A DNA stretch of 64,000 nt from Pinus tabuliformis (Eukaryota; Streptophyta; Pinopsida; Pinales; Pinaceae), in NCBI GenBank assembly GCA_031772625.1, contig CM062807.1, positions 1,147,103,007 through 1,147,167,006 on the forward strand, read 5' to 3'. The first letter of the stretch is position 1. The number at the start of each line of letters is the position of its first letter. Of the stretch, positions 1 to 11,349 are shown in pieces. The translations under genes were made by a program, and so were the position numbers. Under the pieces are notes generated by a model. The model saw nothing but the letters and a program-made list of their open reading frames with translations, was not told the DNA's origin and did not search any database.

Positions 1-420
1 GCTCCCTTAGATCAGTCAAAGACTCGATGGATCCTAGAAACATGAAAGGTGTGTATTTGTTCCCATGTTCCTGTGGGACTCCCTAAATGGAAAAAATGGT
101 TGTTCCATTAATCAAATGATTCAAGAGCACATGGCTGACATGAAACATAGTAAGACTCGCTCCTCATATTTGGCTGAGAATGCAGAGAAGACAAAGCACC
201 ACATTTGTATAGAGAATTCTCAAGTCATTGCCAAGATTGATCACTTCCATCACCGTCATTTTAGGGAGGCCATTGAGATTGAAAAAAGGTTTAAGATGCT
301 AAACAAGGATGATGGTTGGAAAAAAAAACACTTGTTGGATCCCCTCCCTTTATTCCTATGTTTCCTCTTTTATTTATCTCCCTTCTTTCTTCATTGGTTT
401 CAGTTCTTTTTATCGTTTTT
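1..420 (+). pseudogene. Penelope-like retroelement, C-terminal GIY-YIG endonuclease remnant
   Basis: The first 420 bases translate, across at least two frameshifts, into the C-terminal GIY-YIG nuclease region of a Penelope-like element. A first frame gives 'GVYLFPCSCG' (about 48-77), the N-terminal part of the GIY-YIG fold. After a frameshift, 65-330 reads 'MIQEHMADMKHSKTRSSYLA' and then a stretch with 'TKHHICIE', 'HFHHRHFREAIEIEK' and 'LNKDDGWK', the helical second half of the domain. A third frame continues with 'NTCWIPSL'. In this family the domain nicks target DNA so that the reverse transcriptase can prime. The reverse transcriptase would lie upstream of the window. Frameshifts and an early stop show it is dead. 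GIY-YIG Penelope elements are known in conifers (Dryad type, thought to have come from arthropods); assignment to that family is inference. Confidence 0.75.
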
Positions 421-1299
421 CCTCTCCCTTCTCTTGCTTTCTTTGCCCTTTTCTTTTTGGTGTTGAAAGTTTTGTTTGTCCCTCTTTTTGGACCCCTTTT
501 TTTATGTTCCGTCTATATTTTCCTTCCTTCCTTTAATAATAATAATATTGGCTTAACAATAACTTATTTTAATAATAATAATAATAATAATTCTAATAAT
601 AGAGTATTGGGAGTTTTTGCAGTTGAATCCCAAAATGATATCTAATATTCTAATAATGTTAATTGCAAATATACTATTTAGATTAGTTTTTAGTTTTTAT
701 TTCTCTCTTCTTATTTTTCCTTTATCATTAAGCTATTTTAGATATATTGATTCCAATTAATTCTATTATTTCATTATTATTAATAATCTTACTACAGTCA
801 TCATTTTAATTTTATTTTTGGTTACTTTTATTATATTTAGTCTTTTTCTTTTCATTATTTTGGTTACCTGTATTAATTAATTTCTATTTTTACCTTTTTT
901 GTTTTAATGATTTTCTTCGAATTTTAATTTAAAATATTCCTCATTCTTTATTTCTATTTCTATTTCTATTTTTGTAATTCCTAGATTTACTCATTTTTAT
1001 TTTATTCTTTAATAATAATTCCTTAATAATTTTTTTTAGTTTTTATTTTTATTATTTTAAATTTAATTTTGATTTCTCTCTAACCTTCCATTCAAAGAAT
1101 AATATTTATTTTGTTGATGGTTGGAATTTGGTCGTTGTATCTCTACTTTGTTTACTAGTTTTTAGGTTCAAACTATCCATATATATCTAAATGATGAATT
1201 GTCAATAAGTAATTCGAAACACATGGACATAAATTTTGATATGTGATTTCTCTGGAAAAAAAAAGAATTGTATAGACACATGAAATTTTGAACCTACTA
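421..1299. other. AT-rich intergenic stretch, no gene
   Basis: Pyrimidine-rich then AT-rich low-complexity DNA with short TAA/AAT runs (for example 535-600). No coding region or RNA gene is visible. The first part may be the 3' untranslated end of the Penelope-like element. Confidence 0.6.
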
Positions 1300-1377
1300 T
1301 CTTCACACAAATAATGTTATGATAATATAATTTATTATCGATTCTTCTCTATCCCATTTACTATTGTGCATAGTATT
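1300..1377. repeat. Direct repeat flanking LINE, left copy
   Basis: This stretch aligns end to end with 5880-5955. Both start with 'atcttc', share 'aatttattat' in the middle and 'attcttctct' followed by 'cccatttact' near the end, and differ at roughly one base in five by eye. The copies sit immediately outside the two ends of the minus-strand LINE, so the simplest reading is an old, unusually long target-site duplication. Confidence 0.6.
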
Positions 1378-1395
1378 GATGATGATGATGATGAT
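1378..1395 (-). repeat. (ATC)6 microsatellite tail of the LINE
   Basis: Six GAT units on the plus strand, ATC on the element's strand, directly at the LINE 3' end and next to the left flanking repeat. Several LINE lineages end in short tandem repeats rather than poly(A). Confidence 0.55.
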
Positions 1396-1439
1396 TAACA
1401 TCCACTAAGACTAATGTTGTCTATCGGACCTCAAGGAAA

Positions 1440-4400
1440 CATAATCTAATTGCCATTCTTCAACATCTTGTTTATGTCATCAAATAGTAGGGAAATAAGT
1501 GTTCCATGATCACTATAGTTGGGCTAGCTTAATAAGTCAAGAAGATTGGAGGTGTGGCTGATGATATGGAATTGAGAGCAGATGTGGGCAAGAGTCGGGT
1601 AGTCTAAAAGGAAGTGCTTTTCATCTTCCAACTTCTTAGTATCACAAATCTGACAAATTCTATCATACTAGTGAGTCTTGGGAGTACACCACCGCCTGGT
1701 CTCACTTCGAAGCTCATGAGAGTTAGTTCTAATCCTAGCGATGTTCATTTTCATCTTAGTGCTAGTCAACAGAGATAGATAATTCTAGTTATCGAGGGTG
1801 GGGTTGATCACCTCATTATAGTACGCTTCCTTTTACCCTCGAGCTCCTTATCATCCCACATATTGTCCTTAAAACTAGAGGTAATAGTATCTTTGATACT
1901 GTCCTTGCTTTCCAAGATGATCTTTTCCTTAATCCCCTAAACCAAGAGTGAGCATCCTGATGCCACCCATGCCTGAGGTGCAAGTGGGGGTTTTGACTAA
2001 AGTTAGAAGCAATTTTTGGAAGCCTCTTGGATTCCATATTGCGAAGCTTCTTCTTATACATCAAATATCTAAACATAGTTGCACTTTCAATGGGGGACAG
2101 GCTAACTTCAATCAAGAGAATAGGATAGGGAGTATTTCCCTTGATCATGAGGTTATAGGTTATGAATTGCTTTTGGATCATCTCAATCTTTCTCTACGAC
2201 TCCAAAGATATACTGCACCCTCAAACTTCACATCCATATAAGATAACAGGGGTGACGAGAGTCTCAAAGAGGAACCTTTTTTTACTCCAAATGTAAAGAT
2301 TGGTTGACTTACAATTATTTTCAAGCTCATAATAAGCTTTCCAACCTCCAATAATTATTTTCTCGATTTTATAATTCAAGTTGAGCAATACCCAAATATT
2401 TATAAGAAGAAACCTACTGAAGACAATGGTTATTATAGATGAAACTACCATGGGTGATCTTTTTGGATTTAATGATCATGACTTTAGTCTTGTTGGTATT
2501 AACTGTCATACCCATCTTGGAGCACCAGAAATGAAGAGTCTACAACAACTTGTCTATGTCATCATGGCTCCTTGTAGGAAGAACGATATCATCAAGATAA
2601 AGGAGAAGAGTAATGGTAATACCAACGAGCTCGGTGCCTTTGCAGCTCGCAGTTTCTATATAGTCCTCTAGTTTATCAATGTAAATACCAAAAAGGGTGG
2701 GGGAAAGGGGACAACCTTGCTTAACCTCGATATTACATTTAATATCTTTAGACCACCCTTTGTTGGTCTTAAGCTTGGCAATGACACTCTCATAGAGGCG
2801 GATCATAGCAATCCTCAGTTTAGGAGGAACCATGATCTCTTCAAGCCTCTCCTAAAGCTTATCTCGGGGGACAGTGTCGAAATCTTTTCTAAAGTCCACA
2901 AAACAACAAAAGAGATCAGTTTTACTATTGCGACATTCCTCTGCGATGATCCTAAGGGTTACAAGGTCGTCGATGGTTGAGTGATGTCTCCTAAAACCAG
3001 CTTTCCCTTTAGCTCTTTTACCCTGGTTCTCAAGCCAAAGGCTAAGCGTTTTTTCCAGAATGAGCCCATAAAGCTTGGCTAGGATGTGGCTAATCATAAT
3101 GGTCTTGTAGTTAGAGGGAATGCTTTTGTCCCCATTTTTGAAGATAGGCACAATAATGTTTTGCATCCAAAGCTTAGGGAAGCCATGCTTTACAGCCAAA
3201 TTGAGAAGCTTGTGGAGATGAGGAATGAGGATAGATTTTGTCATTTTAAAGATCTCAGCTTGGTAACCTTCAATATCTTTGGTTTCCCATTAGCGAGTTT
3301 ATTTATCCCAAACTCAACTTCTTCTAGAGAAAAAATATCATCCTTAATAGGAGTGTTTAAGATAGTGCCCAAGGTGTCAGAGAGTCATACAACCTCTTAA
3401 AATAGTTATCCCAAGTTTCTAGGGGGATAGAATGATTATCTTTAGTTTTACAAACAAGCACATTCTGCCAAAACGTTCAGGGTGCAACTTTAGAAAGGTG
3501 GAGAAGATGCCCTTGTCTCTTATTAATATATGTCCTCTTCTTCTTCTTCTTAATGAGAGTTTTGTATATACTTGTATTTTGGAGCTTAATTCTTTCATTA
3601 GGGACATCTCTAATTGCTTTCCTGGCAATTTTATATTCTTTGTCATACCAAGGATTGGAAGTTCTATTATTTTTCTTATATGAAATCTTACTAGAGAATG
3701 TTCTAATGGTGGTGGAAAGGGTAGTAATAAAATGGTAATATATTTGATCAATGTTGTTATTATAAGTCAGGGAGCTTAAATTCCTTTCCAAATCCCTTAA
3801 GAAAAAGGTTGACATTACTTTTATCGAAGTGAATGTGATTTCTGCTTCCACGTTTCTCCTACATGTGGGTGGTATGCATATCTAGATTGAGGGATAAAGA
3901 CAAAGGTCTATGGTCAGAGTCAGAGTCAGGATCATACCCATTAAGAAGCTCAAAGTTTGTAATATGGTTGAGGACATGGATGTCAGAGATCACATAATCA
4001 ATGACACTACTACCTAGCCCATGGAAACATGGCATCTAACCAAAGAGAGGCCATTTATTAATACCATTACAAATTATTAGGTCTTGGGAACTACAAAGTT
4101 TGAGGAGCTCGGTGTCGAATAAGTTCTCGATAATGTCTTCAAATTTTCTCTTGAATCTATTAGCGAAGTGACCATCCTCATCAAGCCACAAGGGGTTGGG
4201 GTTAGAGTTGTTACTTAACATAATAGCTTGCTTTAATAGTCCCAGCATTAAAGTCCCCAAGCAAAATAATATTGGCTTCATTCCCTATGTTGTAGATGTC
4301 TCTTTCTAAGGTATTGAAAGGACAATTCTTATCCAGGTCGTTTTTCTTATAGGATGTAGAGTTGATAGGGGCGAAATGCAGATTGCAAGGAAGATCCTAT

Positions 4401-4680
4401 TGGTTGTAGAATCAGAGATTTGATCCAAAAGTGTTATTGAAGGGTTTGATTTTATGAAGTTGTATGTGAGAGGAAATAGTGTTCCTAATATAACAGGCTA
4501 TACCATTAAAACCTCTCATGGAGGATTTCTTATTCCAGGCAGACCAAAGAGTAAACCCATCAAGGTGAGGGACCCTAGATTTATCATGCTCCCAAGTTTC
4601 AATTAACAGAATAAGATCAATATCACTCGAGATCCAACTTAACATAGGACCTTTACACCATGGAAAACCACAGTAGTTCC
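1440..4680 (-). pseudogene. LINE ORF2: AP endonuclease + reverse transcriptase + zinc-binding tail
   Basis: In the family this polyprotein nicks the target site and copies the element RNA into it. In minus-strand order: endonuclease at about 4680-3850, with 'LILLIETWEHD', a frameshifted 'LGDFNAGTIK'-like segment near 4240, 'VIDYVISDIH' and a terminal 'SDHRPLSLS' (the conserved Asp-His pair). The linker runs from 3850 to about 3300. Reverse transcriptase at about 3250-2230 shows 'KAGFRRHHSTIDDL', 'CCFVDFRKDFDTVPRDKL', 'KQGCPLSPTLFGIYID' and the catalytic 'LLLYLDDIVL'. It is followed by 'VILYGCEV' (2221). The tail at 1700-1600 has 'ICQICDTKKLEDEKHFLLDY', a zinc-binding pattern. Many frameshifts and stops make it non-functional. 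Confidence 0.75.
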
Positions 4681-4689
4681 AGAAGAGGA

Positions 4690-5511
4690 TCTGGAGTGAT
4701 GTTATGCCCTATTTATCATTCGTGTTTGGGACTATATCTCTAATAATAGCTTTTCTATTCCTAATGATTGCCCATTTCCCCTCTTTTCTTTCCTTCTTGA
4801 CCTTTTGTACTTCTTTCCCAAGTTCAGCTTGGTCTTTTGGAATGAGGTCTTCATTTATAAAGATTCGTGTTCCTTTTAGGCTTGGGGATTTCCTAAGTAT
4901 ATCTTATTTATGGTCATTACCACTGACCTTGACACGGATTAGTTTAAGTTTATGCTCAAGTATCTTTCCTACCCTCATAGCTTCAGTGAGATAAGTTGTT
5001 TGAATTTAAGATTTTGTCTTTAATTGTTCTTGAACTAATTCTATTGTGTCTTCATTGTTTTGTTCTTCTATACCAACAATTATAAGGTGTAAGGCTCTTT
5101 TGTGGCCCTCATGATCGAGTACAATTAGTTTATTAATTTCTTCTTTTATGGGTTTTATATCTAATTTATTCTTTGTGTTATTTAGGGTTGAGTTATTATG
5201 TAGTTGTTCTTTTAGATTTTTAATCTCGTTTTTCATTGTGTCATTTTCTTCAACCATTGCTTGTTTGCTATGTTTGATTTCTTGAATTCTACCTTTCATT
5301 CCTTGGAGTTCAGTGTCGAGTGAGAGTATTTTATTTTTTAATGATTTGTGGTTATTGTCAAGCATTGTAGTTAATTCTAGTTTAAAATGGTTTTCTCTTT
5401 CTTCTCTTCGTCTTTCTAAAGATTGAATGTACTCATAAAGACTCTCTAAGGTAATTTTACTTGGCCTCCCCTTGCTAGAGGGGGTTTAGAAAGATGAGGA
5501 GAAGTACTCAT
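4690..5511 (-). pseudogene. LINE ORF1: coiled-coil RNA-binding protein
   Basis: Starts at an ATG at 5511 (minus) with 'MSTSPHLSKPPLARG', then a one-base shift into 'ITLESLYEYIQSLERRREE'. A heptad-rich coiled coil follows at 5365-5150 ('LKNKILSLDTELQGMKGRIQ' and a run with 'MKNEIKNLKEQL'). Next comes an RRM-like part ('ALHLIIVGIEEQNNEDTIEL'), then 'AMRVGKI', 'FINEDLIPKDQAELGKEV' and 'KEGKWAIIRNRKAIIRD' to about 4750. This is the layout of LINE ORF1 proteins, which trimerise and coat the element RNA. It is broken by stops near 5006 and 4930. It lies directly upstream of ORF2. Confidence 0.7.
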
Positions 5512-5879
5512 AGTGGAAATAAGCAAAACTTAGCAAGAGAAGAATAGATGGAAACGTAAGCACCTGATAGAATTGTCTGTAGTGAAAGTGATTCTTGTGG
5601 ATGCGTGCTCTAATATCTATTGTAAGTAACAAATTACCCAGGGAGCAATTACTTGAAATGGTAAATTACCCGGCTCCGAATCTAATAATATTTACAAGAC
5701 AAGAGAATAAAAGCTAGAGCTAAAATGCTCTATGCTTCTTAATGCCGCTAGTTCTGATGCATATGCCTCTGACTTTGCCTTTGCTACCTTTATTATTAAG
5801 AAAAATCCATTATAAATTAATAAATTATAAAATAATAAATAAATAAATTATAAAATAATAAATAAAATTTCGAAAGAAC

Positions 5880-5955
5880 AATCTTCGCATCAATAATACT
5901 ATAATAATACAATTTATTATAATTCTTCTCTGCCCCATTTACTGTTATGCTAATT
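5880..5955. repeat. Direct repeat flanking LINE, right copy
   Basis: Partner of 1300-1377. It lies just outside the inferred 5' end of the minus-strand LINE and supports a target-site duplication. Confidence 0.6.
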
Positions 5956-6087
5956 ATTACCTGTATTTAATATTAAAAAAATTGCGGCTATAAATTATAA
6001 AATAATAAATGTACTGAAGTCAATTTGTTTATGCATAAGTAATTTATTACATGACAACCAACAGATTTGTTTATGCTAGAGTTGTCC

Positions 6088-6236
6088 TGATTAAGAACAA
6101 CTAATTTATGACATGACAACCAGAGTCTGCCATTATTGTGTGTACGGCAAGACGTGGTAGCTATTCTTTGATGTGTGCTAACGTAACGGAAGCCAAGCTT
6201 AATGTCCAATAAATTTATACATTGTTTTGAGTGGAC
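6088..6236 (+). repeat. Diverged copy of the endonuclease-gene promoter segment
   Basis: This segment matches 35656-35823, which lies 0.5 kb upstream of the ENDO2-like start codon. Shared blocks in the same order: 'attaaga' + 'aactaattta', 'acgtggtag', 'atgtg' + 'gctaa', and 'aatttatacattg' followed by 'agtggac'. No endonuclease exon follows it here. It is either a relic of an old duplication or a dispersed repeat that became part of the promoter. A partial internal duplication ('atgacaacca') lies just upstream at 6050-6062. Confidence 0.55.
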
Positions 6237-7079
6237 AAAAGGAATTTAAAAATAAAAAATCGTTTCTTAAAAAGACATATAAACAGGGTTTATAAAAAAG
6301 GATTTATAACACGTGAAATTGGGTTGTATCCGTTGGGTCATTGACCCCTTTCACATGCTATCAAACTTTTCATATTCCCCGAAAAAGCTGATTTTCTTTT
6401 TTCTTTTTAAATAATGTTATACATCAAGGAGGAATCACGGAATCTATTTAGGTATAAAAATTTATTTTAAATAATAAAAAATTTAATTTCACCGCAGTTT
6501 TATAAGTTTATTTTTTATTTTATTTTATTTTAACTTTTCTTTATTTTATTTTTATTTTTCTTATATGAATACATTGATTTTTTAAATATTTTTTTATTTA
6601 AAATTTTTAACTTTGTTTTTTTTAATTAAAAAGATAAAAAGATAAAAATGAAATAGATATAAATAAAATGATTTTATTTGTAAGGTAATATATTTTTGGA
6701 TTATAATTTCAAAAATGTTGTAATTTTAAATCAAATAAAAAAATAAATTAGCCATTAATATTTAAATTTAAAATTTGATTTTTAAATTTATTTTCTTTAT
6801 ATTTAAAAGTTGATTTTGAAATTTTAGTTTGGATAGTATTAGTTGTGGATTTTAAAATTTTGGCTATAAATAATATTGATGGTTAAGTTTATGGTTTTAT
6901 ATTAGTTATAATTTTAACATCTTATAAAATAAAATGGTGTTATATTTTTAAGTTAAGAATTGATTTTAAGATTTTGGTTATAATAATATTGTTAAGATCA
7001 TGGTTTCACACTGTTGTAATTCTAATTTAAGAAAAAAGTGTTACTAATAACAATATTTTTCAAAATAAAAATAAAAAAC

Positions 7080-7082
<3 letters not shown>
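6237..7082. other. AT-rich stretch, no gene
   Basis: Long A/T runs with repeated 'gattttaagattttggttataa'-like phrases. A CACGTG hexamer occurs near 6310. No coding region or RNA gene is visible. Confidence 0.55.

Positions 7083-7130
<48 letters not shown>
7083..7130. repeat. (TA)24 microsatellite
   Basis: An uninterrupted TA dinucleotide run of about 48 bp, directly next to the tandem duplication that starts at 7131. Confidence 0.95.
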
Positions 7131-7132
<2 letters not shown>

Positions 7133-7357
7133 ATTTTATTCCTATGCTCAAAAAGCTTGGAGAGAAGCCTCTTCAGTAAATTTTCAAATCCAAATAAAAC
7201 AAACCAATAATTAAATAAACTAAGAGTTCACTCCAACCATACAAGTAAGATTTTATTCCTATGCTCAAAAAGCTTGGAGAGAAGCCTAAATTTTCAAATC
7301 CAAATAAAACAAACCAACAATTAAATAAACTAAGAGTTCACTCCAACCATACAAGTA
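7131..7357. repeat. Tandem duplication, units of 117 and 110 bp
   Basis: Two adjacent copies (7131-7247 and 7248-7357) start with 'agattttattcctatgctca' and end with 'ccaaccatacaagta'. They are almost identical except that the second lacks seven bases ('cttcagt') and has one substitution, so the duplication is recent. Confidence 0.95.
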
Positions 7358-7746
7358 ATGAATATTTTTATAATCAAAATAATTTCCAGACTTATGATTT
7401 TATATTAAAAATATTCACCTATTTAAAATTTGAGATCTTCAATTAAATATATACTTTTATAATGCATTTTGTTATTTTAATTATCTAAAAAAATATTTAT
7501 TGTATTCACCATTATCTTTTACTTTGATAATCATGTTTGACTTTGATAATCATGTTTTGCTTGTGAGATATTTTTATAATAAACTACTTACTTATAATTT
7601 TATATTAAAAATGTTCACCTATTTAAAATTTGAGATCTTCAATTAAATATATTTTTTTATAATGTATTTTATTTTTTTAATATTTCAAACAAATATTTAT
7701 TTTATTCACCATTATCTTCTATAGTCATAATCATGTTTTGATAAAT

Positions 7747-7792
<46 letters not shown>

Positions 7793-7865
7793 TTTTTTAA
7801 TAATTTAAACAAATATTTATTTTACTACCATTATCTTATACATTGATAGTCATGCTTTACTTAGT
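7358..7865. repeat. Degenerate ~200 bp tandem repeat with internal (AT)n
   Basis: Two copies are offset by 200 bp: 'tatattaaaa' at 7401 and 7601, each followed by 'ttcacctatttaaaatttga'. A shortened third copy (7786-7865) has a 35 bp AT run at 7751-7785 in place of its front part. Confidence 0.8.
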
Positions 7866-10800
7866 GAAATTAAGTACTCATATATTGAGTGGAAAGTTTT
7901 TTATTACAATTTGTTGTTTATTTTGGAAAAACCTCTAGAGGGAATAACAATTCGTCTTTTTCCTAAATTGGTTTCATACTTTTGTCTTTTTCCTGAATTG
8001 ATTTCATACTTTTGATATCTCATTTATGAGTTTGATCTAATATTTATATTTTTATTTTAAAACATTTTGTGTTTTTTTGTTTCTTATTTATTTTTTAATA
8101 AATTTAATAATGGTAAGATTATTCTAAGATCAGGTCCAAAAATAACATTTCAATAGAATGGAGAATTAGTAACTTAACAACAACTCATGTGATCCTATCT
8201 CTTCTCTTCAAAACTTATTGATTTCTTTTTTCTTTCATATTATATTATAAATTATAAATTTATTTTTTATATTTTAAAATTAATAATAGTTATATATTAT
8301 TATAAATATTTTTTTTTTGTGTTTAGTAGTTTATTCTTATGTATTCAAATTGAAATAATCTTACTTTATTATTTGAAAATTATATATTTTTATTGTCTTT
8401 TTCCTTATTGGTTTGTTTTGTAATCATTTCTCGCTCGATTTTTTTTACATTAATATTTTTAATCTTTTATTATAATATATTTTTATTTTTATTATCTTTT
8501 ATATTTTAATTTAATGAGAGTTTTTTCTATAAACTAATCAATTAGCTTTTAAATAGTACTTTTAACTTTTCTAATAATAATTAGAATTATTATTCTAATT
8601 GATAATTAGAGGTTTTATTCTTCAATCTTAGGAATGGTTTTTTCATTTTATTTTTTTGCTATTCAATTCTCGTTTCTCATTGGTTTGTGTCAATACTAAT
8701 TTTCTTAAAACTAAGTTGTTATATTTTTTTTCCTTTAGATTTTACTCGTTGAAAATCTTTAAAATGTGTGTCTATTATAAGACAATTTCTTGGTTCATAA
8801 GATAATGCGGCTATCATTTCCATGTTTAGAATGTGATTTACAATGAATTGAAATGTATCTATATTATACATAATTTATTGCTTACATTCCTTAACTATCA
8901 TAATTATATTAAATTATAAATTTGAAAATGGTTTGAAATATTTATTAAAATATACATCTAAATGTAAAAGGTAATTTTCTTTACTTTAATTATTTATGAC
9001 TATTAACTCAAGGTCCTCCACATCTTTCTTATCTCTTTTAATTTTTGTTGATCCAAAATTTTTGTAAGTAGTGAATATAACCTTATCCAAACTAGTATTA
9101 ATTTTGAGAAATCTTTTTTTATTAAGTGGAATTTCTCTAAGTTGTATCTCATTAATAGTCTTTAAGAGTTTGAAAAATGTGCTTGTTTCAAATATCCACT
9201 ATATATCCTATATCCACTATACAAATTGCAACACATTTTTTTTATAACATGTTTCATCTAACTATTAATATATACAAGCATGCATATAAAACTTGACACA
9301 ATTTTAATTTTATTTATCATTTTGGTTTTCACTTTGTGTTTAAAAAGAAACAAGCCATTGATTTGGATGACTTAAAAACCAAACAACTAGTAAATAGTTG
9401 CATGACCAAACATATATTTGATAGTCTTACTAATGTAGGAGCATCCCACATTAAAATGTATTTTGACTAGAATAGGGGTTTGTTATTTTCCAAGGGAGTT
9501 GGTTCCCTAAATGAGTGAAATAGTTTAATCTGATGTGTTTTCCAAAGTTTTTAGAATACTTATACAAAAATGATTTAAAGTAAGGATTGATGTCATTAGA
9601 TCCACTATGTAGGAGATATCGAAAGAGCATTTTGGAAAGTTAGAGAGATTTAAGGGTTAGTTAGATTCCCTGAAGGTTTAGTGGATCTAGAGAGTTTAGA
9701 GATAGGATTTTGTTGAGTAGATTATGGATCTAAACCTAAATTAGTTCATAGATCCATTTATATAATAATGTAATCAATTTTATGTAAAGGGATAGAGTAG
9801 AAAATTGTGGGTTGAGAAACTTGAGGAAGCTAAGTGTGACCAAGGCCAAAATCAGGGCCATTAATTGTAAATCTCGTTGAAAAGAAAGGCCTATTGTAAT
9901 TTTTTTGTACATAGTTATTATAGTTATTAGGGAGAGCATTCCTAGAACGCGCATTAGAATCAATCCTATTGAAATGGGGACGAAGAATTCCTTTTATAGT
10001 CATAATGAGTGAAGTTGTTAATCATTGATCAATAATCCAAAGGCTAATAAAGATATTAGAGGTGTGCAAGCCTATTGTAGATGTGCAAGAGATGAAAAAC
10101 TTGTGACAAATCCATCATTAAACAGGCATTGACAATGTATGTTAACTGGCAGAAGTTGGGAGACAAAACTTAAGGTTATGCCAAAATGGAACTATCATTA
10201 AAAAAGCATCGGTTCGGAGCCTCAGAGGCTCTTTTTCAGAAGAAAAAAAAGAAAAACTTACAAGGGAGTTACTGAGCTGACGAAGCATCAAGCAGATGTG
10301 GCAGCCAACAAATGTGGAAGAAATCGGGGTGAATTGAAATCAGAGCATATGTTGTCGACACAAGCGGAGGAATATTACGTGTCCTAGATGTCTTTTCCTG
10401 GTCGATTGGAAGAGTAGCACATAAATAAAAACATTGGGCTACAATGGCATGTGGGACAAGTTGAAGTGCAGAAGCGCGATAATAAATATTTTTAACGCAT
10501 CTACTAATATTATTGGATGATAATCTTAAGTCCTTCTAACATAACCCAATACAGTTATACGGGGGTCTTTGGGATATGCAATAACTTTCTTGAAGAAAGG
10601 TGGAGTAGGGTAGGTAATTTGCCCACCAAGATAAAAACTAAGGAGACATATAATTTAATTCAATATTAAATGTGCATTCATTACATTTATATACTTCAAG
10701 GACATGTAACTACTTTTTCAAAAAAAGATGAATTGAAAGAGGAACTATTAATCAACTCAATGCCCCATTGATAAATATAAAGATATTAATTAAGAACTAA

Positions 10801-11340
10801 CTTTAAAGTATTCACACCAAAGGTAGTCATTTTTAAGGAAATATCTCAAATGTATTATCGTCCACGTAATTAGGTTCATAGGAAAAAATTGACCTCATGC
10901 ATGCAACCACATCTTGACATGTGCTCACATGCATCAATGATATGTGAACTCATATTTTCATCACAATCATAGATTTCTTATATTTTCCCTAGCATGACAA
11001 TATTGGTTTCCAGAACAACATATGTATTTTATGATGTGGATTTTATAGGACTAGCTCCATGCAAACAATACTTTTCAACTTAAAGCACCTAGCTACACTT
11101 TTATCAAGATCACATCCTTACCATCATATAATTGTTTCCTTGTAAGTTATCATTGACAATATTCATCTTCAACAAATCTACAAGGCCTTCTTCTTGACAA
11201 TCACAAAGTGTTTCTCTTTATTATGTATTCAGTCACACTATTAACACTCTCAAATATGAAAACCACATAATTAACTTATCACAAGTATCAAAAAATAAAA
11301 TCCTTTCTAATAAAAATTAGTATCAACAATCACCATGGAA
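7866..11340. other. AT-rich intergenic region, no recognised gene
   Basis: I see no domain, LTR, RNA gene or splice-supported exon. 10190-10480 is more mixed in composition ('ggttcggagcctcagaggct' and following) and may be an old insertion, but no coding signal supports an identity. Confidence 0.4.
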
Positions 11341-11349
11341 AGTGGCATT

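Larger units (their letters stand above)
1375..5879 (-). mobile_element. LINE (non-LTR retrotransposon) with ORF1 and ORF2, decayed
   Basis: A nearly full-length LINE on the minus strand. Read on that strand it has a 5' leader (about 5879-5512), ORF1 with a coiled coil and RRM-like domain (5511-4690), ORF2 with endonuclease, reverse transcriptase and a C-terminal zinc-binding segment (about 4680-1440), and a 3' end closing in six ATC units (1378-1395) rather than poly(A). All reading frames carry frameshifts and stops. The ORF2 type ('KQGCPLSPTLFGIYID', 'YLDD', 'LYGCEVW', no RNase H seen) differs from the L1-type LINE remnants at 11350, 55990 and 58400, so the window holds two LINE lineages. 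Exact ends are inferred from the flanking repeats. Confidence 0.75.
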
